64,000 nucleotides of DNA from DATGZH01 sp035297265 (GTDB lineage Bacteria > Actinomycetota > Acidimicrobiia > Acidimicrobiales > RAAP-2). Both the position numbers and the translations under genes were made by a program. The stretch is from the NCBI GenBank assembly GCA_035297265.1, contig DATGZH010000064.1, positions 1 to 64,000 on the forward strand, given 5' to 3'. Of the stretch, positions 42,495 through 52,300 are shown one piece after another. Positions within the stretch are counted from its first letter, which is position 1. Each line of letters starts with the position of its first letter. The notes beneath the pieces were generated by a model that made no database searches, was not told the DNA's origin, and worked only from the letters and a program-made list of their open reading frames with translations.

Positions 42495-43433
42495 TCAGCG
42501 GCCGGCGGCCCGCCACCCCCGGGCGGCCTGGACTGTCCCGTAAACGGCCACGAGCGTGGCCACCGCCATGAGCACCGCCGTGCCCACCATCGTCGGGTCG
42601 AAGGGCGACGCCGCGGTGCCGGGACGACCGCCGGCGAGGAACCACGGCGCGCTCTTCGAGAGGGCGCCCCACCAGGTGGCAGCGGCCGCGGTCATGCCGA
42701 CCATGGCGAGCGTGACGACGCCGGCGCAGGAGATGACGAGGCGCCGCAGCGGAGGCGACAGCTCGATCCGCCGGGCCACCGCCACGCCCACGACAGACCA
42801 GCCGGCGAGAGTGGCGGCGAAGAGGAGGGCCACGCCCATTGCCACGAGCTGGTAGCCGCCGGGCGCCCCGTCGGCGTGGACCGAGACCCTGTGGGCCCAC
42901 AGCGCCAGACCGGTCACCGCCAACCCGGTGGTCACGGTGAGGCCGATGGCGACGAACACCCTGGTGCGCAGCGCCGGCCAGCCACCGGCGGCCAGCAGCC
43001 GGACGAGAGCCGGCAGGGCGGCCACCACGCCGACGACGATGGCGAGCGCGCTCAGCACGGCCAGCGCCTCCACCGCGTCGAAGGACACCATCGGCACGGT
43101 GTGGGAGCCGGTGGGCGTGGCGGCATCCCAGTGCTCGGCCAGCTTGGCGAACACGAGGCCGGCGAAGACGAAGGCGGCCCAGGCGCAGCCGACGAGCCAG
43201 GGCCCGACGCCCATGCCGGTCGGCGACACCGGCTCGCCGACGAGGCCGGCCGAGCGCAGGCGCTCGCCGAAGCCCGACCAGGCGAGGGAGCGGCGCAGGG
43301 CCGGTGGCGGCGGTCCGCCGCCCGTGGTGTCCTCGACCAGCGCAGCGAGCTCGTCGCCGTAGCGCTCGCGCCACCCCTTCGGGTACCAGCGGAGGAGCCG
43401 ATGGACCTCGTCGTTGCGGTGGGCGTCGCTCAC
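42495..43433 (-). CDS. PadR-associated multi-helix membrane protein
   Basis: 312 residues. The cytoplasmic N-terminus, HRLLRWYPKGWRERYGDEL, is the conserved opening of actinobacterial membrane proteins encoded next to PadR regulators. About six to seven hydrophobic helices follow. Function is unknown; the pairing suggests a membrane-stress or envelope response. The GTG start overlaps the padR stop by 4 bases, so it is co-translated with the regulator and would be under the same operator. Confidence 0.78.
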   Translation of the reverse strand: MSDAHRNDEVHRLLRWYPKGWRERYGDELAALVEDTTGGGPPPPALRRSLAWSGFGERLRSAGLVGEPVSPTGMGVGPWLVGCAWAAFVFAGLVFAKLAEHWDAATPTGSHTVPMVSFDAVEALAVLSALAIVVGVVAALPALVRLLAAGGWPALRTRVFVAIGLTVTTGLAVTGLALWAHRVSVHADGAPGGYQLVAMGVALLFAATLAGWSVVGVAVARRIELSPPLRRLVISCAGVVTLAMVGMTAAAATWWGALSKSAPWFLAGGRPGTAASPFDPTMVGTAVLMAVATLVAVYGTVQAARGWRAAGR

Positions 43434-43810
43434 ACCGCACCCCCGGCCGGCCGCCACCGCGGCTCGACGGTCCGGGCCCGCCCGGTGCGCAGGCGGGCCG
43501 TCCCCTCGTCGGTCACCCGCCGCATGTCCTCGAGGGCCTCGGCCAGGGAGGCCCGACCCGCCGCCGTGAGGCGGTAGGGGCGGCGGCGGCCGCTCGCCCC
43601 AACCGGCTCGATGAGGCCCCGCTCCTCGAGCCGGGTGATGGCCCCGTAGAGGGTGCCGGGGCCGAGGACCACGCCGGCGAACCCCTCGATGTCCTGGGCC
43701 AGGGCGTACCCGTGCTTGTTACCGGCGGCCAGGCTCGTGAGGATGAGGACCGGCGGGTCGTTCGGGCGGGTCCAGGTCGTGGCCACGTCGGCCAACTTAC
43801 TACGCATCAC
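43430..43810 (-). CDS. PadR-family transcriptional regulator
   Basis: 126 residues. A winged-helix PadR domain is clear from LILTSLAAGNKHGYALAQDI, then GPGTLYGAITRLEERGLIE and RRRPYRLTAAGRASLAE. The C-terminal dimerisation helix is short. Translation can start at GTG 43810 or at ATG 43807. Both sit in the spacer of a perfect inverted repeat (43795-43819), so the protein probably represses its own operon. It is followed by its membrane partner with a 4-base overlap. Confidence 0.93.
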   Translation of the reverse strand: MMRSKLADVATTWTRPNDPPVLILTSLAAGNKHGYALAQDIEGFAGVVLGPGTLYGAITRLEERGLIEPVGASGRRRPYRLTAAGRASLAEALEDMRRVTDEGTARLRTGRARTVEPRWRPAGGAV

Positions 43811-43819
43811 GTAGTAAGT
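43795..43819. promoter_or_regulatory. PadR operator overlapping the start codon
   Basis: A perfect inverted repeat, ACTTACTAC, then 7 bases, then GTAGTAAGT, spans the GTG/ATG start of padR. A protein bound here would block transcription or initiation of its own operon. Confidence 0.75.
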
Positions 43820-43831
43820 CCAGCCGCCTCC

Positions 43832-45256
43832 TCAGCGGATCACGACCGGCGGCGCCGGTGCGGGCAAGGAGGACCGGGCCGCCGGCAGCCGCACGACCAT
43901 GCGCGTCCCCGTCTCGCTGTCGGCGACGTCGGCCGTGCCGCCGTGGGCCTCCACGACCGCCCCCACAATGGCGAGACCCAGGCCCGTGCCACCGTCGGGC
44001 CGGTCCCTGGCCTCGTCGAGCCGGGCGAAGCGCTCGAAGACCCGGTCCCGCTCGGCCTCCGGGATGCCCGGGCCGTCGTCGGCCACCACGAGCTCCACCC
44101 ACCCGCCGACCGGGCGGAGCTCGAAGCTGACCTGGTGGGCGGCGTGGCGCTCGGCGTTGTCGGTGAGGTTCCGCACGACCCGGCGCAGCTGCTCGCGGTC
44201 GCCCTCGACCCGGGCCGCACCGACCCGATGCAGGTCGACGGCCACCCGCCGCTGGGCCCGCAGCCGGGCCCCCTCGGCGAGCACGATCTCGTCCAGGTCG
44301 ACCGGGTCGTGCCCCGGCACGAGGTGCCCTTCGTCGCCCCGGGCCAAGAGGAGCAGGTCGTCGACGAGGCGCCACAGCCGCTCGGCCTCTTCGGTCACGG
44401 CCTCGGCCACCTCGGGCCAGTCGGCGCTCTCGGGGTGGGCCTGGGCCACCTCCAGCTGGGCCACGAGCGCGGCGAGCGGGCTGCGCAACTCGTGGGAGGC
44501 GTTGGAGACGAAGCGCCGTTGTTGGGCCGACGCCGCCTCCAACCGGGCCAGCATCTCGTTCATCGTCCGGGCCAGCCGGCCGATCTCGTCGTAATAGGGC
44601 GGCTCGGGCACCCGATGGTGCAGGTCGCCACCCGAGATGTCGCCCACCTCGCGGCGGATCGCCTCGACCGGTCGGAGGGCCCGGCCGGCGAGGAACCAGG
44701 CGAACACGCCCGCCCCGACGAGGAGCAGCGGTAGGACGACGAGCAGCACGAAGGACAGGGTGTGCACCGAGCTCTCGGCCGGGTCGTCCGAGACGAGGGC
44801 GTAGACCGTGAGGGGTCCGCGGGGGGTGGCCACCGTGGTGGCCACCATGAGGTCGGCGTCGTCCTCGCCCGGCAGGACCCTGTTCGTCGGGAGTTGTTGG
44901 GTCACGCCGACCGGAGGACGGCGGGTGGTCACCGGGCCCCGGCCGACGAGATCGGGCGACGCCGCCAGCACGCCGCCCTTACCGTCGACCACCTGCACCG
45001 CCACCCCCGAGCGCACCGGGAGCCGCCCGGGCACCGAGCCCGTCGTGACGAGGCTCGAGACGTCCTCGGCCTCGGCGGTGGCCCGGCTCACGAGCCCGTG
45101 GACGAGCGAGCGGTGCAGCAGCCAGACGAGGCTGGCCCCGCCGAGGGCGAGGGTCACCGCCACGACCACGAGCGCCGAGAGCGTGATGCGCACCCTGACC
45201 GAACCGAACCAGGGGCTCGGTTGGACCGCGGTCAGTCGGCGCCCCGGGTCAGCCAC
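43832..45256 (-). CDS. Two-component sensor histidine kinase
   Basis: 474 residues. Two membrane helices (about residues 22-48 and 165-190) flank an extracytoplasmic sensor of ~115 residues. Then come a HAMP linker (RALRPVEAIRREV), the HisKA box with the phospho-accepting His in NASHELRSPLAAL, and an HATPase domain with N-box NLTDNAERHA, G1 DDGPGIP and GTGLGLAIVGAVVE. It pairs with the response regulator encoded just upstream; its GTG start overlaps that gene's end by 8 bases. The signal sensed is unknown. The order is regulator then kinase. Confidence 0.95.
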   Translation of the reverse strand: MADPGRRLTAVQPSPWFGSVRVRITLSALVVVAVTLALGGASLVWLLHRSLVHGLVSRATAEAEDVSSLVTTGSVPGRLPVRSGVAVQVVDGKGGVLAASPDLVGRGPVTTRRPPVGVTQQLPTNRVLPGEDDADLMVATTVATPRGPLTVYALVSDDPAESSVHTLSFVLLVVLPLLLVGAGVFAWFLAGRALRPVEAIRREVGDISGGDLHHRVPEPPYYDEIGRLARTMNEMLARLEAASAQQRRFVSNASHELRSPLAALVAQLEVAQAHPESADWPEVAEAVTEEAERLWRLVDDLLLLARGDEGHLVPGHDPVDLDEIVLAEGARLRAQRRVAVDLHRVGAARVEGDREQLRRVVRNLTDNAERHAAHQVSFELRPVGGWVELVVADDGPGIPEAERDRVFERFARLDEARDRPDGGTGLGLAIVGAVVEAHGGTADVADSETGTRMVVRLPAARSSLPAPAPPVVIR

Positions 45257-45926
45257 CGTCGGCGTCGAGGCGGTAGCCGATGCCCCGCACGGTCTCGAGG
45301 GCGTTGCGGTCGAACGGCTGGTCGACCTTGCGGCGCAGATAGCCGACGTAGACCTCGACGATGTTGGGGTCGCCCTCGAAGTCCTCGCCCCACACGTGGT
45401 CGACGATCTCGCGCTTGGCCACGGCCTCGCCGGCGAAGCGCATCAGGTACTCGAGCAGCGAGAACTCCCGCGGCGTGAGCTCGATCTCGACCTCGCCCCG
45501 GCGACAGCGGTGCTCGGCCGGGTCGAGCGTGAGATCGCCCGCGGCCAGCACCGCCGGGCGGGCCCGACGGCCCCGCCGGAGCAGCGCCCGGATCCGGGCC
45601 ACGAGAACGACGAAGGAGAACGGCTTGGCCAAGAAGTCGTCCGCCCCGGTGTCGAGGGCTTCGGCCTCGTCGAACTCCCCGTCCTTGGCGGTCAGCATGA
45701 GGATGGGCACCCAGTTGCCCTCCTCGCGCAGCGTCGCGCAGATCTTGTAGCCGTTCATGCCCGGCAGGAGGATGTCGAGCACGATGAGGTCGTAGTCGTG
45801 CTCCCGGGCGAGTTGCAGACCCTCCGTGCCGTCGTGGGCCACCTCGACGCTGAACCCCTCCGCCTCGAGGCCGTGGGCCACGGCCGAGGCCAGATGGATC
45901 TCGTCCTCGACGATCAGGAGGCGCAC
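45249..45926 (-). CDS. OmpR-family response regulator
   Basis: 225 residues. The receiver domain begins VRLLIVEDE, with the phospho-accepting Asp in LIVLDILLPG, Thr/Lys switch residues in LTAKDG and AKPFSF. The C-terminal winged helix shows ELTPREFSLLEYLM and IVEVYVGYLRRKVD. The GTG at 45926 gives the conserved start; the preceding 114 bases in frame encode nothing family-like. It forms an operon with the kinase and is probably autoregulated, though no clear direct repeat was seen. Confidence 0.95.
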   Translation of the reverse strand: MRLLIVEDEIHLASAVAHGLEAEGFSVEVAHDGTEGLQLAREHDYDLIVLDILLPGMNGYKICATLREEGNWVPILMLTAKDGEFDEAEALDTGADDFLAKPFSFVVLVARIRALLRRGRRARPAVLAAGDLTLDPAEHRCRRGEVEIELTPREFSLLEYLMRFAGEAVAKREIVDHVWGEDFEGDPNIVEVYVGYLRRKVDQPFDRNALETVRGIGYRLDADGG

Positions 45927-45951
45927 GCCGGCCGCTTCGTGCCCGGTCCGC

Positions 45952-47316
45952 TCACCCGTCCACGTAGAGCTGACCGTTGGCGCTCTCGGCGATCGGGATG
46001 TGCCGCAGACCGGTCGGGGCGGGACCATTGAGGACGTCACCGTTGGCCGGGTCGAACTCCGAGCCGTGACAGGGGCACACGAGGAGCTTGGCCCCGCCGG
46101 CGTAGCCGACGGTGCACCCCGCGTGCGGGCAGACGGCGTCGTAGGCCACGAAGGTGCCCTTCGTCAGCTGGAGCACGATGGACGGGTCGCCGGAGGCCGG
46201 GTCCGTGAACGAGGCTGCCCCGCCGACCGGCACGTCGACTGCCGGGCCGATCTCGGTGCCCTTCGGCTTCGGCGCGTTCGACGTGGCCGGCGGCGCGGTG
46301 GTGCCGCTGCCCGACGCGGCCGGTGCGCTGGTCGTCGGCGTGGTCGGGCCGCTCGTGCCCTTCGTGGCCGAGGCCGCCGATCCACTTGGCAGCGACACGC
46401 TGGCCCCCGAGGTGGGCGACGGGGCGCCCCCGATGGCCCGGCCGAGACCCGCGGTCATTCCGGCCACGATGAGGCCTGCCGCCCCGACGCCGGCCACCGC
46501 GGCCCCGCCCAGCACGACCGAGCGCCGGTCCACCTGGTCGGGGCGCTTGGCCCGCGGGGACCGGCCGTCACCCGCCTGGCGCAGGAACGGACAGGGCCCG
46601 ACGTCGCAGGGGGCTCTTTTCATGGCGGTGCAGCGGTCGTCCTCGTAGTTCCCGCAGACCTGCTGGACGACCGAGAACGGCAGCGTCACGACGTTCGGCG
46701 GTCGGAGGCCGCCCTCTCGCCGGGTCCACGAGGCGATCAGCCCGTCCACCGACAGCACGCCGCCGGCCCCGGCGAGCACGAGCGGCATCCAGGCGAAGAA
46801 GAACACGATGTCGGCCCCCGTGTAGTAGGGGGAGGAGTGGAAGCTGACCGTGAGGAACAGCGTGAACGACAGGATCATCCCGCCCAGCGCGGCGAGTCGG
46901 GTCCAGAGGCCGAGGAGCGTCCCGAGGCCGATCGCCAGCTCCGACAGCGCGATGAGCAGGCCGATCGCCACCGCGTAGTGCTGGAGGTGACCGAGGAGGA
47001 AGTGCAGCGGGCTGATCCGGTTGGACGCGATCAGCTGGGCCTGGATGCTCGACGGGCTGGCCGCGTTGAAGAAGTTGGGGTTGGCCAGCTTCTGCAGAGC
47101 GGCGAAGCAGAACGTGATCCCGAGGAAGGCCCGCAGAGGGAGCAGCGCCCAGCCCGAGAGGGCGAGGGCCCGGGGCGGGGGCCGCAGGAACAGCCACCGC
47201 GACTCGCCCGGCCGGCCGGCCGAGGGGCCGTCGCGGCGGGGCGCGGGGCGGCCGCTCGCCCGACGTTCTGAGGGCGGCGGGCCGCGGCGGGACCGGGTGG
47301 GGGCGGGCCTGGCCAC
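45952..47316 (-). CDS. DoxX-like membrane domain fused to Rieske 2Fe-2S domain
   Basis: 454 residues. Residues ~45-225 form a DoxX/DoxD-type bundle of about four helices (PLRAFLGITFCFAALQKLAN and on). A cysteine-rich link (CGNYEDDRC, then CDVGPC) and a twin-arginine-like patch, DRRSVVLGGAAVAG, follow. A Ser/Thr/Pro-rich spacer leads to a Rieske domain with CPHAGC and CPCHGSEF, the full set of cluster ligands. DoxX proteins relate to the thiosulfate:quinone oxidoreductase small subunit, so an electron-transfer role at the outer face is inferred. The start, GTG 47316, is chosen because it precedes the first helix. Confidence 0.85.
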   Translation of the reverse strand: MARPAPTRSRRGPPPSERRASGRPAPRRDGPSAGRPGESRWLFLRPPPRALALSGWALLPLRAFLGITFCFAALQKLANPNFFNAASPSSIQAQLIASNRISPLHFLLGHLQHYAVAIGLLIALSELAIGLGTLLGLWTRLAALGGMILSFTLFLTVSFHSSPYYTGADIVFFFAWMPLVLAGAGGVLSVDGLIASWTRREGGLRPPNVVTLPFSVVQQVCGNYEDDRCTAMKRAPCDVGPCPFLRQAGDGRSPRAKRPDQVDRRSVVLGGAAVAGVGAAGLIVAGMTAGLGRAIGGAPSPTSGASVSLPSGSAASATKGTSGPTTPTTSAPAASGSGTTAPPATSNAPKPKGTEIGPAVDVPVGGAASFTDPASGDPSIVLQLTKGTFVAYDAVCPHAGCTVGYAGGAKLLVCPCHGSEFDPANGDVLNGPAPTGLRHIPIAESANGQLYVDG

Positions 47317-47396
47317 ACCATGAGTCTGCCGCGTGGGGAGCGCCGATCCACATAGCCCCCCACCCGCCTTCAGGGTCCTCTCATCGAGGAGCTGTG

Positions 47397-49304
47397 CTAA
47401 GGGGCGCCCCCGGCGTTCCCGCCGCCCGCTCCCGGTGCGACGCCGCTGCTGCTCGATGCGGTGGAGCACTGGAGCGGCTCACCCTCGGGCAGCTGGGGGG
47501 GCATGCCCGAGTAGGGGTAGAGCACGCCGCCGTTGCAGGCCTGCCAGGAACCGGGGGCCTCGTTGACCGGGCTCTGCAGCGTGGAGCTCCACCGCACGAC
47601 GCCGTAGGCGGCGTTCGGGTCGACCGAGCCCGGGCCGAACGCCCAGTCGCCGAACATGCCGCCGGCCGCCGAGGGGGGCAGGTTGGCCAGGCCCCGCTGG
47701 AACGTGGCCGGTGTGAGATCGGGCCCGGCCGCCTGCAGGGCGTCGAAGAGGAGGAGGAGCGGGCCGTAGACCTGGGCGAAGTCGGGCACCATCGTGGCCC
47801 CGGCCGGCGCCCCGGCGTCGAAGGCGTACTCCGCCTCGGTGCCCGTGGCGGCGACGGACGGTTGGCCGAGGCCGATGGCGTCGAGGGCCTGGGACGGGGT
47901 CTGCAGCGCGGCGAGGCTGTCGAGGAAGGCCGACTCGACCCACTCGGGCTGGTAGCCGAGGGCGTCGGCCGCCTTCGTGAGGAAGATCGGGGTGAAGGGG
48001 TCGCAGGTCGTGCACAGCACCGTGGTCACGCCGGCCTGGTCGAGCTCCTTCACCGCCGTCTGCACCTGGGCCTGGAACGACGGGGCGTCGAGCGAGAGGT
48101 GGACGACCCGCTTGACCGTCACGCCGTCCTTCGCTTTCAGCTCGCTCACGATCGCCTGACCGCAGCCGTTGGAGGTGCCGGCGTTCGTGTCGACGAGACC
48201 GAAGGTCCGCTTCCCGCCGTTCAGGCCCCCGCCGGCGAACTGCACCGGCGTCGGGGCGAGGCTCCGGGCGACGAGCTGGACCGTGGCCTGGGCGGTCTTC
48301 GAGCAGACGTTGCCGGTGGTGTAGAGGTAGGGCGCGCCGGCCAGGAACTGGGTGTCGGGGCCGTCGAAGACGCCGAGGCCGAGGATGTGGCGGGCGGCGA
48401 GGGCGCTCTCGTAGACCGGCGTGGCGTCGAGACCCGAGCTGTCGGCGAAGGCGTGGAGGCGGGCGGCGGCGGCGGCGTCACGCGCCGCCAGCTGCTTCCC
48501 CTCGCCGCTCAGCTCGGCGACGAAGTCACCCTCGCCGACGTAGGGCTTCAGCACGACGTGGCGACCGTAGAGCTCGAAGTCCTGGTTGAAGGTCTTGATG
48601 TCGGCCTCCATCGTCAGCACGGTCTCTTGGCTCGACCCGCTCACCGACGCCGGGATGAGCGAGCCGAGCTGGGCGGCCTCGGCTGGTGACGCCTCGCGAA
48701 ACGTGAGCGTGATCGTCGAACGGGTCACACCGGGCGCCGTCGCGCCGCCGTTGTTGCCGTGCCACGCCGGCTCGCAGATCGGCGCGTAGTCGGACCACGC
48801 GACCTGGCGCACCCCGGGCCCGCACGCCGCGCCCGTCACCGTCACGCCGCGGGTGCCGGGGGCGGCGGCCGGCGTGATCGTCAGCTGCCTGGCCGCAGGC
48901 GGTGCACCCGGGGAGCCGACGACCGAGGGGAGGGCCACCCCCAGCACGACGAGGGCGACGACCACGACCACCACGGCGCCGTAGCGACGGGCCACGGCCT
49001 TCACCGGTCCGGCCGGCGGCCCGCCGTCGCCGTTCGCCGGCTCGACCGCCGCGGTGGGCGAGAACCACCCCGAGGTGTCGGGCCGTCGTTCGGCGACCAC
49101 TTGGTCCGGGTCGACCAGCTCGGTGGCCGAGGGAGCCCGGAAGCCGGCCGGCGCCCGCGACACCTGGTCGGTCTCGGGCCGTGGCGGGGGCGGGAGGAGC
49201 GGCGGGGGCGGCAGCGGGCTCCCCGGTGCCGGTGGCGGCGGCAGCGTCGGACCCGACGCCGGCGGCGGCGGCCGGTCGCCGGGCGCGTCCAGTCCGGGGG
49301 TCAC
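47397..49304 (-). CDS. Membrane-tethered substrate-binding protein of the Liv-type importer (second)
   Basis: 635 residues. A Pro-rich cytoplasmic N-terminus of ~115 residues leads to one hydrophobic helix (GAVVVVVVALVVLGVAL). After it comes a periplasmic-binding-protein fold of the branched-chain amino acid type (FNQDFELYGRHVVLKPYVG, TTVLCTTCDPFTPIFLTKAA). The C-terminus is Ser/Gly-rich. It is a paralogue of the protein at 53276-55039: both share GVRQVAWS, YAP and PAWHG followed by NGGAT. The GTG start overlaps the stop of the giant ABC gene by 4 bases. The cargo is unknown. Confidence 0.88.
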   Translation of the reverse strand: MTPGLDAPGDRPPPPASGPTLPPPPAPGSPLPPPPLLPPPPRPETDQVSRAPAGFRAPSATELVDPDQVVAERRPDTSGWFSPTAAVEPANGDGGPPAGPVKAVARRYGAVVVVVVALVVLGVALPSVVGSPGAPPAARQLTITPAAAPGTRGVTVTGAACGPGVRQVAWSDYAPICEPAWHGNNGGATAPGVTRSTITLTFREASPAEAAQLGSLIPASVSGSSQETVLTMEADIKTFNQDFELYGRHVVLKPYVGEGDFVAELSGEGKQLAARDAAAAARLHAFADSSGLDATPVYESALAARHILGLGVFDGPDTQFLAGAPYLYTTGNVCSKTAQATVQLVARSLAPTPVQFAGGGLNGGKRTFGLVDTNAGTSNGCGQAIVSELKAKDGVTVKRVVHLSLDAPSFQAQVQTAVKELDQAGVTTVLCTTCDPFTPIFLTKAADALGYQPEWVESAFLDSLAALQTPSQALDAIGLGQPSVAATGTEAEYAFDAGAPAGATMVPDFAQVYGPLLLLFDALQAAGPDLTPATFQRGLANLPPSAAGGMFGDWAFGPGSVDPNAAYGVVRWSSTLQSPVNEAPGSWQACNGGVLYPYSGMPPQLPEGEPLQCSTASSSSGVAPGAGGGNAGGAP

Positions 49305-52300
49305 CGGGCCCCCGTGGCCGCCACGTCGGACGGCGCGGCCGGCGGTCGGGCACCGAGCCGCTCCGCCCCGAGGTAGGCCTGGAGCACGGCGCCGTCGTTC
49401 AGCACCTCGCTCGTCGTGCCCGAGGCGATCACCTCGCCGAGGTGCAGACAGATCAGCCGGTCGGCGACCGCCGAGACCACGGGTACGTCGTGTTCGATCA
49501 CCACGAACGCCGCGCCCGTCTGCTCCCGGAGCGCCAGGAGCAGCTCGCTGAGCGCCTCGCCCTCGCGCTGGGCGATGCCCGAGGTGGGTTCGTCGAGGAG
49601 CAGCACCCGCGGCCGGTGAGCCAGGGCGCAGGCCAACTCGAGGACCCGCTGCGTGCCCGACGACAGATCGCCCACCCGCTGCTCGCGGAAGCGGGCGAGG
49701 TCGAGCTCGTCGAGGAGGTCCTCGACCCGTTCGCGGATCGCCGCCTCCGCCCGCACCGCCGGGGCCAGGGCGAGGGCCTCGGCCAGCGGGTCGCGCACCG
49801 CCACCGAGCGCTCGAGCGCGGTGGCCAGCGCCTCTTCGACCAGCATCGTGGGCCACAGCCGAGCGTCCTGGAACACGCGGCCCAACCCGTGGCGGGCCCG
49901 GGTCGACGGCGAAGCCGAGCTGAGGTCGACACCGTCGACCCACACCGAGCCGGTCTCGGGCCGGACGAACCCCGAGCACACGTCGAAGAGCGTGGTCTTG
50001 CCGGCCCCGTTGGCGCCGATGATGCCGAGGATCTCGCCTGGCGCCACCTCGACGGTGACGTCGGACAGCGCGGCCACCCCGCCGTAGTGCTTCGAGACGC
50101 CCACGGCGGCGAGCGCCGCCGGCGGCGGCTCGCCTTCCTCGTCGGCCCCGGTCGGCCCGACCGCGGCCACCCGGGCCGCGACGCCGTTCCCACCGGTCTC
50201 GGCCGGGACGCGCGAGGCGCCGGTCAGTGCCGCGACGACCTCCTCGTTGACCGGGCCGGGCGGCCCGGCGATCTGCAGGGCCGGGGACGTCGGCCCGCCG
50301 CCGAACACCCGGCGGGCCCTCGCCCGGTCGGCCGCCCGCAGGAACACCGAGCGCAGCAGATCGGGCTGGCGGGCGAGGTCGGGCGTGGGGCCGGAGAACC
50401 GGACGCGGCCGCGCTCGAAGAAGATGGCCCGGCTCGAGATGGCGGTGGCGACGTTCACCGACTGCTCGACCACCATCACGGTGACGCCGCTCCTCGCCAG
50501 CGAACGGAGGACCTCGAGCAGCTGGGCCACGGCGTCGGGGGCCAGACCGAGCGAGAGCTCGTCGACCATCAGGAGCTTCGGTCGGCACATGAGGGCCTGG
50601 GCCAGGGCGAGCATCTGCTGCTCGCCGCCGGAGAGGAACCCGGCCCGCTGGCCGGGCCGCTCGGCCAGCATCGGGAACATCGACAGCACCCGGTCGGTCA
50701 CCGCCGAGGCGAACTCGGGGTCGTCGAGGTAGTGGTGGGCGGTCCAGCCGCCCAGGCGCAGGTTCTCGCGCACCGACAGCGAGGGAAAGACCCTGGGCTG
50801 GCCGAGCACCGTGACGAGGCCGGCCCGCACCCGCTCGGTGGGCGACAGGCCGGTGATGTCCTCCCCGAGGAAGGTGATCGTGCCGGCGGCCGCCCGCTCC
50901 AGCCCGGCCACGGCGCGAAGCACCGTCGTCTTACCGGCCCCGTTCGTGCCGAGCAGCGCCACCACCTCGGACTGGCCCACCGAGAACGTGACGTCGAAGA
51001 GGACCTTGGCCCGCCCGATCACGACGTCGAGCCCGCCCACGTCGAGCACGGGCGTCTGGTCGGCGGGGAGGCCGGCCCCCGGCAGCTCGCGCCCGCCGAC
51101 CGGGGCCGCCCCGTGGAGCTCGAGCTCCTCCAGCGCCCGGAGGCGAAGCGCGGCCCGGCGGGCCTCGGCCGCGCCGTCCTCGGTCTCCTCGTCGCCGCGG
51201 TCCCGTTCGCTCGGGGCGACCGCCGCTGACGGGGCGAGCGCCAGCTCGGGTAGGGGCTCGCCGTCGGGTCCGAGCCCCTTTGCCCGGGCCAGCTGGCCGA
51301 CGATCCAGTCCCGGACGGCGAAGACCACGCCGCCGAGGCCCTCCGGGAAGACCATGAGGACGACGAGCACGCCGGCCCCGGTGAAGAGGGCCTGGAGGGC
51401 CGGCGGCAGGGCGGCCTGGACGACCTCGACGTAGACCGCGCCGAGGATGCCGCCGGTGAGCGAGCCCAGGCCGCCGATCACCACCATGATGAACACGGTC
51501 ACGGAGTTGTCGGGCTGGAAGGCCTGCACCCCGACGCCGCCCTGTACGACGACGTAGAGCGAGCCCGCCACGCCGGCGATGAAGCCCGAGATGCCGAAGG
51601 CGAGCAGCTTCACCTTGAAGGGGCTGATGCCGTAGGCCGAGGCGGCGATGCTGTTGTCGCGGACCGCCACCATGGCCCGGCCGGTCCGTGACCGACGGAG
51701 GTTGCGGGCCACCACCACTGCGGCGAACAACACGACGAGGGCCACCTCGTAGCGGCTCCCGAACGCCGTGAGATCGATCCGGGAGAAGATGCTCGGCGGC
51801 GCCACCTGGCTCGGGTCGAGGCCCGGGAAGTACTCGGAGGAGAGGAGCCAGTCCGACACGGGGACGGCGAAGGCCAGCGTCACGACGGCGAGGAACAGCC
51901 CCGGAATGCGCAGCGCCGGCAGGCCGATGAGCACCGCGGCGCCTGCGCCGACCAGGCCGGCCACGGGCAGGGCGACCAGGAACGGCAGGTCGGCGTGGAC
52001 CATGAGCGCCCCGGCCGCCGCCGCGCCGAGGCCGACGAAGGCGAACTGCCCCAGGCTGATCTGGCCGGCCCACCCGGCCAGGATCACCATCGAGACGGCG
52101 ATGATGGCGAAGATGGCGGCGTAGGTGGCGTCGTTCACGACCGAGTCCGAGAGCATGAGCGGCGCCAGCACGAGGAGGGCCACGAGCACGACCGCGCCCA
52201 CGACCTTCCCCGACTGGACCTCCTTCAGACGGGCGATGGCCCGCGGCACGGGCGCCACGTCGCGCACCGCCACGTAGTCGCCGTAGGCGGCGTCTCCACC

